A DNA stretch of 64,000 nt from positions 6,687,027 to 6,751,026 of the forward strand of contig CM042548.1 in NCBI GenBank assembly GCA_023630585.1. Direction: 5' to 3'. Position 1 is the stretch's first letter. Each line of letters starts with the position of its first letter. Shown piece after piece: positions 10,840 through 23,200 of the stretch. The notes beneath the pieces were generated by a model that saw only the letters and a list, made by a program, of their open reading frames with translations, was not told where the DNA came from and did not search any database. This DNA comes from Cranoglanis bouderius (taxonomy: Eukaryota; Chordata; Actinopteri; Siluriformes; Cranoglanididae). The translations under genes and the position numbers were made by a program.

Positions 10840-11165
10840 TCCAGCCATTTTCTGTACCGCTTATCCTACACAGGGTCGCAGGGAGCCTGGAGTCTATCCC
10901 AGGGGACATCCTGGATGGGGTGCCAACCCATCACAGGGCACAATCATACTGCCATTCACACACTACGGACAATTTGGAAATGCGTAACTTCCAAATGCCT
11001 ACAACGCGTGTCTTTTGACTGGGGGAGGAAACCGGGGTACCCGGAGGAAACCCCCGAAGCACGGGGAGAACGTGCCAGCTCCGTGCACACAGGACGGAGG
11101 CGGGATTCGAACCCTCAACCCCGGAGGTGCTGTGCTGGCTTAACCGCTAAGCCACCGTGTGCCCC
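10840..11165 (-). mobile_element. tRNA-derived SINE with target-site duplication (copy B)
   Basis: This is the copy B counterpart of the SINE at 2604-2928. The flanking direct repeats lie at 10826-10839 and 11166-11179. It differs from copy A by a few single bases in the body. Confidence 0.85.
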
Positions 11166-11724
11166 CACCACAATGTACAATCACAACCAAATACCCGGAT
11201 GCTCTGGGAATTTAGGCTATAAACGGTTATGTTAAATGTGTCACGTGACACTGGGTAACTCCCAAAAGGCTCCGAACTCCCTATATACGTGCATTACATA
11301 GGGTGTAAAGTAGTGGCTCATACGCTCTATGTAGTGCACTAAATATGCTACACGGAGAGATTTGAAGCTCAGCCGGTTGCTCGGTCACGTCAACGCCAAA
11401 CTCCTCCCTAAAAGCTTGAGTCCATTCAAACTAATAACCGGTACACCGTTAACGATAAAACAGAATACAGTACAATATATTATCAATAATATTTGTTTCC
11501 AGAGTAGTATACCTGAAGTGTTTTGTTCATAGCAGGATAAATGGTAGTACAGTATTACGGACACTACAGTACTAAACACAATGCTAAATAGTATGCCAAA
11601 ATATTTCGGGGAAACTGATTAGTGCTGCAGTGTGTGAGTTCGTTCTGAGAGAATCTGATTAGTATGGACAGTATGGGCGAATGTCAAAGCCGGTGAATAG
11701 CGCTCACATGAACAGCTAGCCTAC

Positions 11725-11931
11725 CTGACTCCCCTGCTGCTGCTGCTGAAGTCTCTCCTGTAGTATAGCCTGAGCTAGCCCCTCTGTGGCCCCGCTCTCT
11801 TTACCTTTTCCCGGTTCAACAGAGAGTTTTCTGACTAAACCCGCCGCTGTGGAAGCCGAGGCTTCACTTCTCAGCCTGAGGAGGCCCCGGCTCACCCGAA
11901 CACACATGGGATACACACACACTGCCGACAT
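11725..11931 (-). CDS. First coding exon of an unrecognised, possibly mitochondrial protein (copy B)
   Basis: This is the same 69-codon exon as 3488-3694, with the same ATG context, the same glutamine run and the same GTAGGC donor at 11725/11724. The protein sequence is identical. The exon points left, so its transcript would run through copy A. If the duplication is real, the gene has two alternative first exons or two promoters. It faces away from tnfaip1, whose first recognised exon begins 3.8 kb to the right, so the two genes are divergent. Confidence 0.6.
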
Positions 11932-12526
11932 CTTGAATAGAAAGTAACCCGTCGCTCTAACACGAGTGGGAAAGGACAAACGAAAACGATTGGTTAGAGA
12001 TCACGTGATTGACAGGCAACATGACCAACCGTAGTTCTCAGGGCGGCCACGAAGGCGGGACTTCTGTTTATCCGGTCACCTTCTCGAGCAGATAAAAGTC
12101 GCTGTGATGGCAGTAGTGTGTGTAATAAGAGTTTACTAGAAACCTGGACGGCGGTGCATTTTACACAAACACACAACATAATGAGGATGTGCCTACACAA
12201 AAGAGTGATTCATTTTCGCCTAATGAAACATTTCCCCCTTTGCTCTGTATTTTAAATACACATTATATCAAAGTCCCCCAAATCAAATAAAATGTATAAC
12301 TTTATTTACTTTGGCTGTCCCAGGGTTGCAGGATATCATATTATTTACCTTGGTGAAAAATCCAGTTTTGCCAAAACACAGGCTGAGCTGGTCAAGCTAC
12401 TACTGCAGCACTGTACGTAAATGATTCTGAAGAAGAAAACAACAACAACAACAATCTGAAAACCTCAAACAAACAAAAAATTGTGTACAATGTTGCATTA
12501 TTCGCAGTAAAAGATACCAACTAAAG

Positions 12527-12619
12527 CAGACTTGTCCAGACTTTTTTCAAAGGGGCTAAGATTAGACCACAGCAAAATACCCAAGGGCCAGTCACCAAAA
12601 TATTATTTATGACTATTAA

Positions 12620-12697
<78 letters not shown>

Positions 12698-12973
12698 AGC
12701 TCAATGTGCAGACTTACAGCTTTAATGTAAGGGTATTTACATCCAGATCTGGTGAACGGTTTGAACTTTTTATACGTGATCCCCCAGTTTTAAAGGATGA
12801 AATGTAAATTGGACAAACTAACATAATCATAAATTAAACTGTCGTTTTCTAAGAATTGCTTGCAAACACACTAAATCACTTTTTCAAGTGTACATGAAAG
12901 TTTTTCCACTCGAATTAGCATCTGTCCCCAGGCCACATTTGGCCCTAGGGCTGGACTTTGGACATCCCTGAGC
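12527..12973. mobile_element. TIR element, probably hAT-type MITE, with internal (AT)n
   Basis: The left end (near CTTGTCCAGACTTTTTTCAAAG) and the right end (near GGGCTGGACTTTGGACATCCC) read as a diverged inverted pair. The interior holds a long AT array and no ORF. The complete element marks the right edge of the duplicated block; its truncated twin is at 4288-4377. Assignment to hAT is by general resemblance only. Confidence 0.5.
12618..12694. repeat. (AT)n microsatellite
   Basis: A nearly pure AT dinucleotide run of about 75 bases. It begins exactly where copy A and copy B stop matching, so it may have contributed to the breakpoint or to an assembly join. Confidence 0.95.
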
Positions 12974-15733
12974 CAAAGTCTACCAGTTTGACCAGCTCGG
13001 CTTGTGTTTCAGCAGCTTGTAGATGGTCAGAGCTGTATGTTCAGTATATTTCCAGCACCGATCGAGAGAGGGCAGCAGGAACTCATTCAACTTTCTATGG
13101 ATTGTGTAAACATTACATAGAAGAAGAGGAAAAACACGTCGAAGGCGTTTCGGCTAAAAGCTACAGCGTCGTTGTTAAAAAAAAAAAAAAAAAAAAATTG
13201 TTGTTTTGTCGCTGAGATTAAGTCACTGTATTTGTTAAATGTAAAGTATATAGCTGTCGGTTTCTTCTACTGGACCCATGAGCAGAAAAGAGCGACTTAC
13301 TGATTAGTCCTGAGGTCAGTCAATGTTCATGTCTGTGCTAGCGACTATTCCACTAAAGTTTGCTGTGTTAGTGTTTCCTTCTCGACGCTTTTATAGGCCT
13401 GGTTATATATTTTTTTTCTTGCAACTTACCTGCTTACTTACTTAACGGTTACTGCTTAAAGCGGTTTCAAACTGACTTGATCACTTTTGACAATGTCTGC
13501 TTCGTGGTGGTTAGCTGGAGTGCTAACCACATAGTAGAACGAGCTGTGCGCGTGCGTGTGTAAAAGTACCGTGTTAAACTTTACGTTAGATTAGCAGTAC
13601 ACTGAGTTGTTCATAGTCTGATAAAATGTACTAACTTTAGGTAAACTAACTTGTAGTAATCTAACTAATAGTAAATTAACTCACAGTAAACTAACTAGTA
13701 GTAAATTAACTTGTATAAAATTACACTTCTGACAGACTATGGCACAAACACCAGCATCCATTAGTTTTTTTTGTTTTTTTTTCCATAATATTAATGCTCA
13801 GTATTACAGTTTAGTGTTTAGTTTAAGTTTATATCCCCATGATTTCTTGGTGGGGGAAAAAAAAAATCCTTTACGGTTTATCCATGACGAAGTTCAAGAG
13901 ATTAAAAAAAAAAAAAAAAAGAAAGAAATGAAACAAAACAATAATCCAAAGTGATCTGAAGACTGTATGAAATCCTGCAATCGAAACCAGGAGCTGAATA
14001 TTACTGAAAGGATCCAAACTATGAATGAGCTTGGAGTCATTTATAAAGCCAAATGTTTGGAACCGATATCTTTATTTATAAGGAATATCTCCACATACAA
14101 CATTTGACTTTTTCCTATTTAAAGAAGGACCATCTGTCAAACCGAACACTGAATACCTTGTTTCTGTAAATGAAATTTGTTTGTCTGATTGGTTTCATCC
14201 CAAGGGTGTGCAAAATATTGCACTCAACCATAGCCAGGATGTTTTTCATCTTCAGTTTTTGGCTTACTTTAGTTATGAGCTGAGTGCTATGTTTCTGAAA
14301 TGACTAAACATTATTTCAGCATAAAAGTAAGATGAAGCTACTCATAGAAGAACTGACCTCAGGGGCTTTACTACACAACATCAGAATAACAACGAGGCCA
14401 GTGAGAAACCTCTCAGGGGAAAAAAAAGCAAATTTTTGCTCTTTTTTCACATCTATACACCTGCGCTGTGGGAAATGCTGCTTTGAGCCCTATTCGGATT
14501 GGATTAGTTTATCAGTGGGACTCCTGTAGTCAATTTATTACACGTCTCCTCAGCGATAAAACTCGCATCCGGACAGCAATAAAATTTCCACAGGAGGAGT
14601 GACTTTCTAGTGTAAAATATTTTCTACAAACTTGGATGTTTGCAGCACATGGTCAGATGCTCATGGATTCACAACATGGAATATTAATATGAATAAATAT
14701 TCATTTATCAGCCTTTAACATGAGATTTTTAATGAACTGGCAGTGATATAACTAGTCATTATTTATGGAAAACTAAGAATGGGTCTCAATCAGCTCCCTA
14801 GGTCGTGAATCAGTATATCGTGTTCACGAGTTTGGGCACTGGTAAGGACACTGATGAGTCAATTTCTGGCGAAATGACTACGTACTTGTGTTGTAAAAAA
14901 AAAAAAAGTTGATGATAATGTGCATATGTAAATATGTCGTAATGCTTTATACCTGTAGCTGCCATTATAAAGGCTCTTTTAATCAGCCTGCAGGATCTCG
15001 CTTTTCTTAAGGATTTTATTGGAAATGCTTTCCCAGGTAGGGTGACTACTCGAGGTTTTGCCATCCAGACCATGTATGTGGTCGAATGCCTCTTCTAAAT
15101 TTTTTCTTTTGAGACCAAAAATGGTCTGAGCGATATCAGCATAGAAAATCGCAGAATAAAAATTTTCAAATGACCGTTGAATTTGGCGAAAGACAGTATG
15201 TAAGTCGTCCTGTAATTTTCTCAGAGGAGGATGGAGGGAAAACACCGACATGGCCAATTCAAATGGAAATAAAATCATAGAGTAAAATAGGAGCGTATCC
15301 CAGGACCCCGTTTCAATTGAATCCCGTCCCGACATGGCTTTAGTTGGTTTGTGCCTGTTTCACAAACTACATCCAAAACCTTGTTCCTGCTTGGGCCAAA
15401 ATAGCACCGTGTTGTAATTCTTGTCTGTGATTACTTCACATTTGTTAAAGACTGTGGATGAGAATTAAGGGCCAGAACACACCCTGCACATGTATGTGAA
15501 TGGAAATGACAAAGCCCGCCCAAAACCTTGCTAACACGTGTTCCTGTTGTGCATACTCAACATTGCGTTCTTATGTTACTGTGGCTAAACCTCAGTATAA
15601 AAAACTCAGAGGGCTTTCAGTTTATTATGGTATTTGGATTCAGTTTGTAGAACCCAGGCTGACACAAACATGTTCTTTCTGGTCATACGAGTGTTTAGAA
15701 AACGTGTTAATCTACCTCACTCTGTGTTTATAG
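12974..15733 (+). other. Upstream flank / 5' intron of tnfaip1
   Basis: No coding exon is recognisable on either strand apart from one odd minus-strand ORF (see 14777-15314). A non-coding first exon of tnfaip1 probably lies in this stretch, because the first coding exon starts at a splice acceptor, but I cannot place it. Homopolymer A runs occur at about 13179 and 13904. Confidence 0.5.
14777..15314 (-). other. Possible TIR element holding a 118-codon ORF of unknown nature
   Basis: The two ends look like a diverged inverted pair (left GGGTCTCAATCAGCTCCCTA; right, read in reverse, GGGTCCTGGGATACGCTCCTA). The minus strand from 15335 to 14979 is open for 118 codons and codes for a mixed, globular-looking sequence with no motif I know. 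A second minus-strand frame overlaps it for 87 codons. The ORF could be chance, a transposon remnant or a nested exon. Confidence 0.3.
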
Positions 15734-15844
15734 CTATGTGAGGAAGTGCAGAAGCTCGCACTGGCAGCTTCCCCAGCGGCGTTCACCACGGCGGGAAACA
15801 TCAAACCTACCGTGTGCAGGGTGGTCATCTACCTCCAGAGGGAC
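15734..15844 (+). other. tnfaip1: 5' UTR part of the first coding exon of tnfaip1
   Basis: The exon follows the acceptor ...GTTTATAG at 15733. It carries 111 untranslated bases before the ATG. The presence of an acceptor shows that at least one upstream non-coding exon exists. Confidence 0.6.
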
Positions 15845-18800
15845 ATGTCGGGAGAGAGCTGCCTGCACCCGCTACGGCCTCATGCCGACCCTGTCCTCTC
15901 CGTCTCTTCATCCGAATGTCCCAAGATTAAGAGTTGCAGCCAGCGTGGCGTGGCAGGAAGCAAATATGTCCGCCTCAACGTGGGCGGAGCGCTCTACTAT
16001 TCCACTGTGCAAGTGCTTACGCGACAGGACACATTGCTCAAGTCCATGTTTAGCGGCAAGATGGAGGTCTTCACTGACAAGGAAGGTGAATGTTGTAGAG
16101 CAATGCATTGACTGATCAGATATGAATTTTTTATGCTTTTTTTTTATGCCATGGTCCGAATACTCTATTCTTATTGGCTAGAAGGTGTGCGTTAAAACCG
16201 GTCAGTTTAATCACTGTTCTAAATGAATGTGCTGCCTATAAACATCTGTAACCATAGTAACATACAGTTAAACGCACAGCTTCATTATTAGTAGAAACGC
16301 GGCACAGATGAAGATAATTCACCCACACACAATCTCTTTCTCTCTCTCTCTTTCTCTCTCTCTCACTCTCTCTCTATCTCTATTAACGATTTACTATGAT
16401 TCATTCAAATAACTGTAATCTTATTGCACTACTTGTATCCCTGTGTATGATTTAAACCGGGCAGAATTCTAGATCTAACGACCCGTATATAAAATAACAA
16501 ACGAAAATTAAACATCATTTTTATCTTTTCAGTCAAATTTTGTCAAATTTTTATCAGACAGCTTTAACTTGTCAGTCGTGGCAAGTGACTATGCTATAAG
16601 CGGGATAATGTACAGTGCCCTCCACTAATATTGGCACCCGTGGTAAATATGAGCAAAGAAGGCTGTAAAATTATTGTTTAATGTTTTGATATTTTGTTCA
16701 AAATATTCACAAAAATACTCTGCTCTCATGGATATCAAACAATTGCAAACACAACACAGGTTTATAAAAAATATTTGTTAAATCTTTGTTAAATATAGGT
16801 GTGCAACAATTATTTGCACCCCATGAATGCATATGAGAAAAATATATTTGAAGTATATTCCCATTTATATTTTACATTTTTTTTTAGTACACCTGGGTGA
16901 CTAGGATCAGGAAATTGTTCAGCCATGACTTCCTGTTTCACAGGGGTATAAATATGAGGTAACACATAGGCCAAATTCCCTTAGTCATTCATAACAATGG
17001 GTAAGACCAAGGAATATAGCTGTGATGTGCGACAAAAGGTTGCTGAACTTCACAAAATGGGAAGTGGCTATAAGAAAATAACACAAGCATTGAAAATGGC
17101 CATTTCCACCATCAGGGCAATAATTAAGAAGTTCCAGTCAACTGGAAATGTTATGAATCAACCTGGAATTGGACGTGTGTCTATATTGTCTCAACGCACT
17201 GTGAAGAGGATGGTTCGAGTGGCCAAAAAAATCTCCAAGGATCACAGCTGGAGAATTGAGGAAGTTAGTTGCGTCTTGGGGTCAGAAAGTCTCCAAAACT
17301 ACAATCCGAAGTCACCTACATCACCACAAGTTGTTTGGAAGGGTTTCAAGAAAAAAGAAAAAAGCCTCTACTCTCATCCAAAAACAAACTCAAGTGTCTT
17401 CAGTTTGCCAGACACTACTGGAACTTCAAATGGGATCGGGTTCTATGGTCAGACGAAACCAAAATAGAGCTTTCTGGCAACAAACACCAGAGGTGGTTTT
17501 GGCACACAGAGAGGTAGCCAAATGGAAAAGTACCTCATGCCCATGGTTAAATATGGTGGTGGCTCTTTAATGTTTTGGGGCTGTTTTTCTGCCAGAGGAC
17601 CTGGACATTTTGTTAGGTTACACGGCATCATGGACTCTATCAAATATCAACAGATATTAAATGAAAACCTGACTGCCTCTGCCAGAAAGCTTAAAATGGG
17701 CCGGGGTTGGATCTTCCAGCAGACAATGATCCAAAACATACATCAAAATCAACACAAACATGGTTTACTGACCACAAAATCAAGGTCCTGCCATGGCCAT
17801 CCCAGTCCCCTGACTTGAAACCCTTAGAAAACCTGTGGGGTGAACTGAAGAGGAGAGTCCACCAGTGTGGACCTTGAAATTTGAAGGATCTTTTTTGGAT
17901 AAACCTGTGATTTGTTTGCAATTGTTTGATATCCATGAGAGCAGATTATTTTTGTGATTTATTTTTTAAACAAAAGGTTAAAAAATAAAGACAAATTTTC
18001 ACAGCTGCTTTTGCTCATTTTTACCAAGGGTGCCAATATTAGTGGAAGGCACTGTAGTTATGTTTCACTGTTCTGTTCCTCTCAGGTTGGATTTTGATAG
18101 ACCGCTGTGGGAAACACTTCGGTTCGATTCTCAGCTACTTGCGGGATGGAAGTGTAACTTTGCCCAAGAGCAGGCAGGCTGTCATGGAGCTTTTCACTGA
18201 GGCAAAGTATTATCAGATCCAGGGGCTGGTGGACTTGTGTCAACACACGCTTCAGGTGAGGAAGTCGTGGTAGTCCAGATTAGTCTTAAGGGCTGGTGTA
18301 TACTTCTGTGTGCACGAATTTATGAATGTTCTGATTTCATGCATAGACGTTCATGTAGCCATCTGCCAACATGTGTATTGGGGGCAGTGTCACACATGCC
18401 AAAACAGAATGTACACAAAACAAACAACGAAGATTAAAGTTTCAGATTTCATTGCAGCAGAGGGAATGGAGAAAAGGAACAAATTACTGTATGCAGTAAA
18501 GGACAATTTAGTTCTTTACACGCCACTTGAGGTTCATTTGTGGCAATATTACAGTGAAATTTCCACCTCCATCTCTCATTGTCACTTCTGCTAGTTTTGG
18601 GATGTTTTAAAGAAGGGGCGTATAAGTGCTTATTCTAGTTTTAGTTCGGGTCTCATTCTAACCCCAGTGTGCCCAGATTCATGGCCCTGCTTAACTAGTC
18701 AGTATTTACAGGAAATGTAGTTGTAGACATTTGGGAAATGTGCCTTGAGACAGATGCGCTTGCATGCATCTGTAGAGCCGGGGGTCACCCTGGACGCGGG

Positions 18801-21800
18801 GCCAGTCTGTCGCAGGGCACAAGTGCACACACACACACTCATTCACACAATGCGGACAATTTGGAAATGCCAATCAACCTACATCACATGTCTTTGAACT
18901 CTGGGAGGAAACCAGAGTACCCAGAGGAAATCCCCGAAGCACAGGGAGAACATGCAAGCTCCACTCACAGAGGGCAGAGGTGGGATTCGAACCCCCAAAC
19001 CCTGGGGGTGTGAGGCGAACATGCTAACCACTAAGCCACTGTTCCCCTAAGACATGAGTCATATTACAGAAATTGCACAAGTTGACAGACAATATGAATA
19101 TCAGGTGAACTTGCTGAATATAAATCTACCCTCAAAAGCAGTTCTGCTGACTTCAGACTTCCATAAGAGCAAAGTTTTCTTCTTTTCAGGACAACATGCA
19201 GAAAGCTCTGTGCGTTATCCCCGTCATCACATCTCAGAAGGAAGAGGAGAGATTGATACAGGGCTGTACGAGGGTGAGACTCTGCTCATGACCCTTTTTA
19301 AAATGACAGAACAAATGCATGTACGCTATAAATGTTTTATTTGCACACCAGAAAAGATGATGATACATTGTGATATTCTGTTACCGTTCATTTTCTGTTC
19401 CAGCCTGCAGTAAAGCTACTCTACAATCGAGGCAACAACAAATATTCCTACACCAGGTAAGTAGCATTCATCAGAAGTCATTCCGATGTGCTTAAAGTCA
19501 TCATTTAAGCACTTCGATTACATCTGGTTGTCTTGACCATCGCTTTTTTCCATATGTCCGCCTTTCTCTGTTAACTCATTCGCTTGCGTTTTGTTTTCTG
19601 AAAGCAACTCCGATGACAACTTGCTCAAGAACATTGAACTGTTTGAGAAGTTGTCGCTGAGCTACAATGGACGTGTGCTGTTCATTAAGGACGTCATCGG
19701 CGATGAGATCTGTTGCTGGTCCTTCTACGGGCAGGGCCGCAAATTAGCAGAAGTTTGCTGCACATCCATCGTCTATGCTACTGAGAAAAAGCAGACCAAG
19801 GTATGATCATGATTCTGTACAACTATGTGATGTGAGAAGTCTGCATGTCCTATGGCTGTCTATCGTTATCTAGATTTAGAGATGAATGAATTTATCTATC
19901 TCACTATGAGATGATTTTATTGATATTGACATTTAGCAAGCAACGAGTAAAACATTTACTGGGTTTTATTTCCACATGGACACACTGGTGAAGTCATTTG
20001 TTATTGTCCCATCTTTTACATTCATTCATTTGGCAGATGCTTTTATGTTAAGTGATTTAAAATAGACGCAGTTTAGTCTATGTATAGCTGTTAAGGCAGG
20101 TATAGCAGGAGTTTTTTGTTTTATTCATTTATTAACATGATACAGATTAACATTAGAGATATCGCTTTACTTATGAAAATGGATTTTGTATTTTGAAATG
20201 TTACTAGCAGTTGCATTCAATCAAGCCACATTCAAATGAAGAGTGTACATGCTGTTTTAGTCTTTCCACTATCCTTATATGCAGTACTAGTGTATGAATT
20301 CAGTGACATAATGGACAATTTATCCCTCTGCTAAACCCACTAGTGTTATGTCTTAAATCACATACCTACAGTTGTGGTCATAATTTACATACGCCTTGCA
20401 GAATCTGCAAAATGTTAATAATTTAAAAAAAATAATAAGAGGGATCATTAAAATTGCATTGTGTTTTTTATGTAGTCCTGCCCTGAATAAGCTATTTCAC
20501 ATGACAGATGTTTACGTATAGTCCACAAGCACAATAATAACTGAATTTACACAAATAAACCAGTTCAAAAGTTTACACACCCTTGATTCTTAACACTGTG
20601 TGTCGTTCCCTGGATGATCAACGACTGTTTTGATGTTTTGTGATAGTTGTTCATGAGTCCCTTGTTTGTCCTGATCAGTTAAACCGCCCACTGTTCTTCA
20701 GAAAAATCCTCCAGGTCCTGCACATTCTTTACTTTTCCAGCATCGTCTGCGTATTTGACCCCTTTCCAGCAGATTTTGAGATCCATCTTTTCACACCGAG
20801 GACATCTGAGGGACTCGTACACAGCTATTACAAAAGGTGCAAACATTCACTGATGCTCAAGAAGGCAGCACGATACATTAAGAGCCAGGGGGGTGTAAAC
20901 TTTTGAACAGGATGATTGGTGTAAATTGTTTCGTTAACAGATCTTTTTTTTTTCATTTAGTACTGCCCTTCAGAAGCTACATAAGATATTTACATGTTTC
21001 CCAGAAGACGAAATAATAAAAATTTACACCATATAGCCATATACTCACTGCTGGAAAGGGGTCAAATATGCAGAAGATGCTGGAAAAGCAAAGAATGTGC
21101 AGGACCTGGAGGATTTTTCTGAAGAACAGTGGGCGGTTTAACTGATCAGGACAAACAAGGGACTCATGAACAGCTATCACAAAACATAAAAACTGTTGTT
21201 GATCATCCAGGTAATGACACACAGTGTTAAGAACCACGCTATATTACCTTTTGAGCTGGTTCATTTGTGTAAATGCAGTTATTATTGTGTCTTGTGGACC
21301 TATAAGTAAATATCTGTTATGTGAAATAGCTTATTCAGGGCAGTACTAAATAAAAAAAAAATATTTTTAAAAAAATGCAATTTTTATTAACATTTTGCAG
21401 ATTCTGCAAGGAGTATGTAAACTTATGACCGCAACTGTATGTACTATTGTGGACCATTATTGTGTACTAACACTAACCGGTTTTCCTATTACAGTTAGTG
21501 TTCTCATTTTAACCTCTCATGTAACCCTACTGAAAGGTCTGCATACTAATATAGTAAAAATGTTTGAATGTTAAGGTCAGAGGTTTTGATTTAAGACGTA
21601 GCCCATGACATGGCGGAAAGCACAATCAAGCGCATGGCAGAAAGTTTTAAGGAGAAACTTGGGTACGGACTGCACCATGTGCAAAAATGATTGATTCCTG
21701 GTGCTAGCTGGTGCAGGAAACATTGTCATGTTTACTTTTCTGTCTTAAGAGTTGTTTACTGGCATCTTCAAGGTTGAAGGATTTGTGGATTAGGAATTTC

Positions 21801-22096
21801 TCTAATTGCTGAATGTGTCTTAAACTGAAGCCAGAGCATCCTGTGTGACCCGCCTGTGATTCACTGCTTTGTTTCAGGTGGAGTTTCCCGAGGCTCGTAT
21901 CTATGAAGAGACACTAAACGCTCTGCTTTATGAGACACTCCCAATTCCTGACAACTCTCTCCTGGAGGCCACGCGCAGGCGAGCTCACTGCTGCTCACAG
22001 AGCGAGGAGGACGAGAGCGTGGAGCTGAGAGAGCGAGTACGACGCATTCACGTTAAGAGATACAGCACCTACGACGACAGACCACTGGGACATTAG
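15845..22096 (+). CDS. tnfaip1: TNFAIP1 / BACURD2, BTB adaptor for CUL3 ubiquitin ligase
   Basis: Six coding exons join in frame: 15845-16085, 18086-18255, 19190-19273, 19404-19456, 19605-19800 and 21878-22096 (TAG). All have AG/GT borders. The product is 320 residues, close to the mammalian length of about 316. Residues about 41-145 are the BTB/POZ domain (KYVRLNVGGALYYSTVQVL onward). The middle contains LLYNRGNNKYSYTSNSDD and a block typical of the family, DEICCWSFYGQGRKLAEVCC. The C-terminus ends RRIHVKRYSTYDDRPLGH, which points to TNFAIP1 rather than the paralogues KCTD10 or KCTD13. In the known family the BTB domain binds CUL3 and the adaptor directs RhoA to the proteasome, affecting actin and cell migration. 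The N-terminal 40 residues are more divergent and Cys/Ser-rich. The start is in a good context (GGGACATGT). Confidence 0.95.
16613..18054 (+). mobile_element. Tc1-like transposon, nearly full length, in tnfaip1 intron
   Basis: The ends are inverted (CAGTGCCCTCCACTAATATT and its reverse complement with small changes) with TA on each side at 16611-16612 and 18055-18056. The inverted repeats extend roughly 170 bases. It sits between the first two coding exons of tnfaip1, ending 31 bases before the acceptor side of exon 18086. It carries a broken transposase. Confidence 0.95.
16997..17880 (+). pseudogene. Broken Tc1-like transposase
   Basis: The reading frame opens at ATG 16997 with a helix-turn-helix region (MGKTKEYSCDVRQKVAEL). 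It then continues in different frames: WSDETK near 17450, GGGSLMFWGCFSA near 17548 and a region like WPSQSPDL near 17800. The frame is lost at several points and the region after SPDL is short. The DDE-type landmarks survive only as fragments, so no active enzyme can be made. Confidence 0.9.
18771..19048 (-). mobile_element. tRNA-derived SINE, 3' truncated
   Basis: On the minus strand the tRNA-like head (GTGGCTTAGTGGTTAGCATG) and B box (GGGTTCGAATCCC) are present. The tail after the GGGATAGG region is missing. It lies in a tnfaip1 intron, between exons 18086 and 19190. Confidence 0.75.
20369..21437. mobile_element. Foldback MITE with arms of about 390 bp, in the last tnfaip1 intron
   Basis: The left arm 20369-20772 is an imperfect inverted copy of the right arm 21048-21437. 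Inverse phrases include CAGGTCCTGCACATTCTTT / AAAGAATGTGCAGGACCTG. Ends are CAGTTGTGGTCATAA and TTATGACCGCAACTG, flanked by TA. The 275-base centre has no gene. TA flanks and the CAGT start suggest a Tc1/mariner-mobilised element. In RNA the arms would form one long hairpin. Confidence 0.9.
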
Positions 22097-23200
22097 CTGA
22101 GGATCGAGAGTCTTCTCCACTAAAGGGCGAAAGCTTGCACAGTCTACTGAGAGCCCACGTACACACGTTTGGGCCACGTTGTTGAGTGTGAGCAATAATG
22201 ATAACACTATATTCAGACCACCCTGTGAGCCATGATGATCACACTGGGGTGTCATGTAAGTCCATTTAATTCAGATACTGATAGATCATTTTGACTGGTA
22301 CTTATTTTGGGGGGGGGGGGGGGGGAAGGGGGGAATGCACATTTGCCAGGTTTCTGGTGACGTATACTTAAGTGTACTGAACAGCATGAAAGTGTGAGTT
22401 TTCGCCCACAGCCGAAAATTCTGTGAGAAATATCACACTACAGGCAACTCTCTTCTTGACAATATTTAACCACTGATTATCACAATGATGAATCCTGACA
22501 ATCTCATCAAAAGACTATCAGATTCCTTCTGTTTAGTTGTGTAGTGAAAAAGGACCAGCACCTTTGTAGAATGATAGTGTTTTAACCTCCTTTAAAAAAA
22601 ATTTTTGTTTGTTTTTTTTTTTTTTTTAAAGCTCTGTAGACACTAGAATTGAAATGACTGATATACCACTTCTTGAATAACCAGCATTGGTTTTAAAAAA
22701 CCTAATCCTATAATGTGAACACACATAGCAAGGCTTGCTGGTGTTTTTAAAATTATATTTATTTATCTAGCTCAGAATTGTAATACTGACAACTTTATTT
22801 TTGATTGAAACACAATGCAAACGAATTGAGAAAATGGCAACGAATGAACATAAAATTGCTGCACCGTGTGTCTTTTTCTCTCCATTGATATTTTAGGATG
22901 CCTTAGTGCCACTCATGCCTTCCTGTGTATTAAACAAACAGAAATGAGCCTGAGGTCAAAATATGTTCTGATATGAGATCTAATCATGTAATGGAGGAAT
23001 CTGAAAATTGCGAACAGAATGTGCTTTTGGAGTTCACTAATTATATATTTGTGATTCTTGATAAATGATGATATTTTGTTTAAACCTGTAGGTTTATTTT
23101 TATCAAGCCTTTCATACTCTTTATAAAATGTTTTATTTATATGGACTATGTGTGGTTCTTTAACCTGTCAGCATATGCTGAATAAAGAATAGGTGTGTGT
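22097..23200 (+). other. tnfaip1: tnfaip1 3' UTR with polyadenylation signal
   Basis: After the TAG the sequence is AT-rich and non-coding. The best polyadenylation signal is AATAAA at 23181-23186, giving a 3' UTR of about 1.1 kb. A G run at about 22309-22325 and T runs near 22610 are low-complexity. The exact cleavage site is not determined. Confidence 0.6.

Larger units (their letters stand above)
4378..12617. repeat. Tandem duplicate block, copy B (contains LINE)
   Basis: This is the second head-to-tail copy. Positions 4921-12617 align with 1-4377 once the LINE (5724-8990) and one target-site copy are removed. Positions 4378-4920 have no partner in the window; their partner would lie left of position 1. 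Copy B contains the second copy of the minus-strand exon (11725-11931), the SINE and both Tc1-type elements. Positions 4546-4920 hold no gene I can recognise. Confidence 0.95.

Noticed and set aside
20640..21237. Two ORFs sharing the segment ESLVCPDQLNRPLFFRK
   Set aside because: They are the two arms of the foldback element read in opposite directions, not a gene pair.
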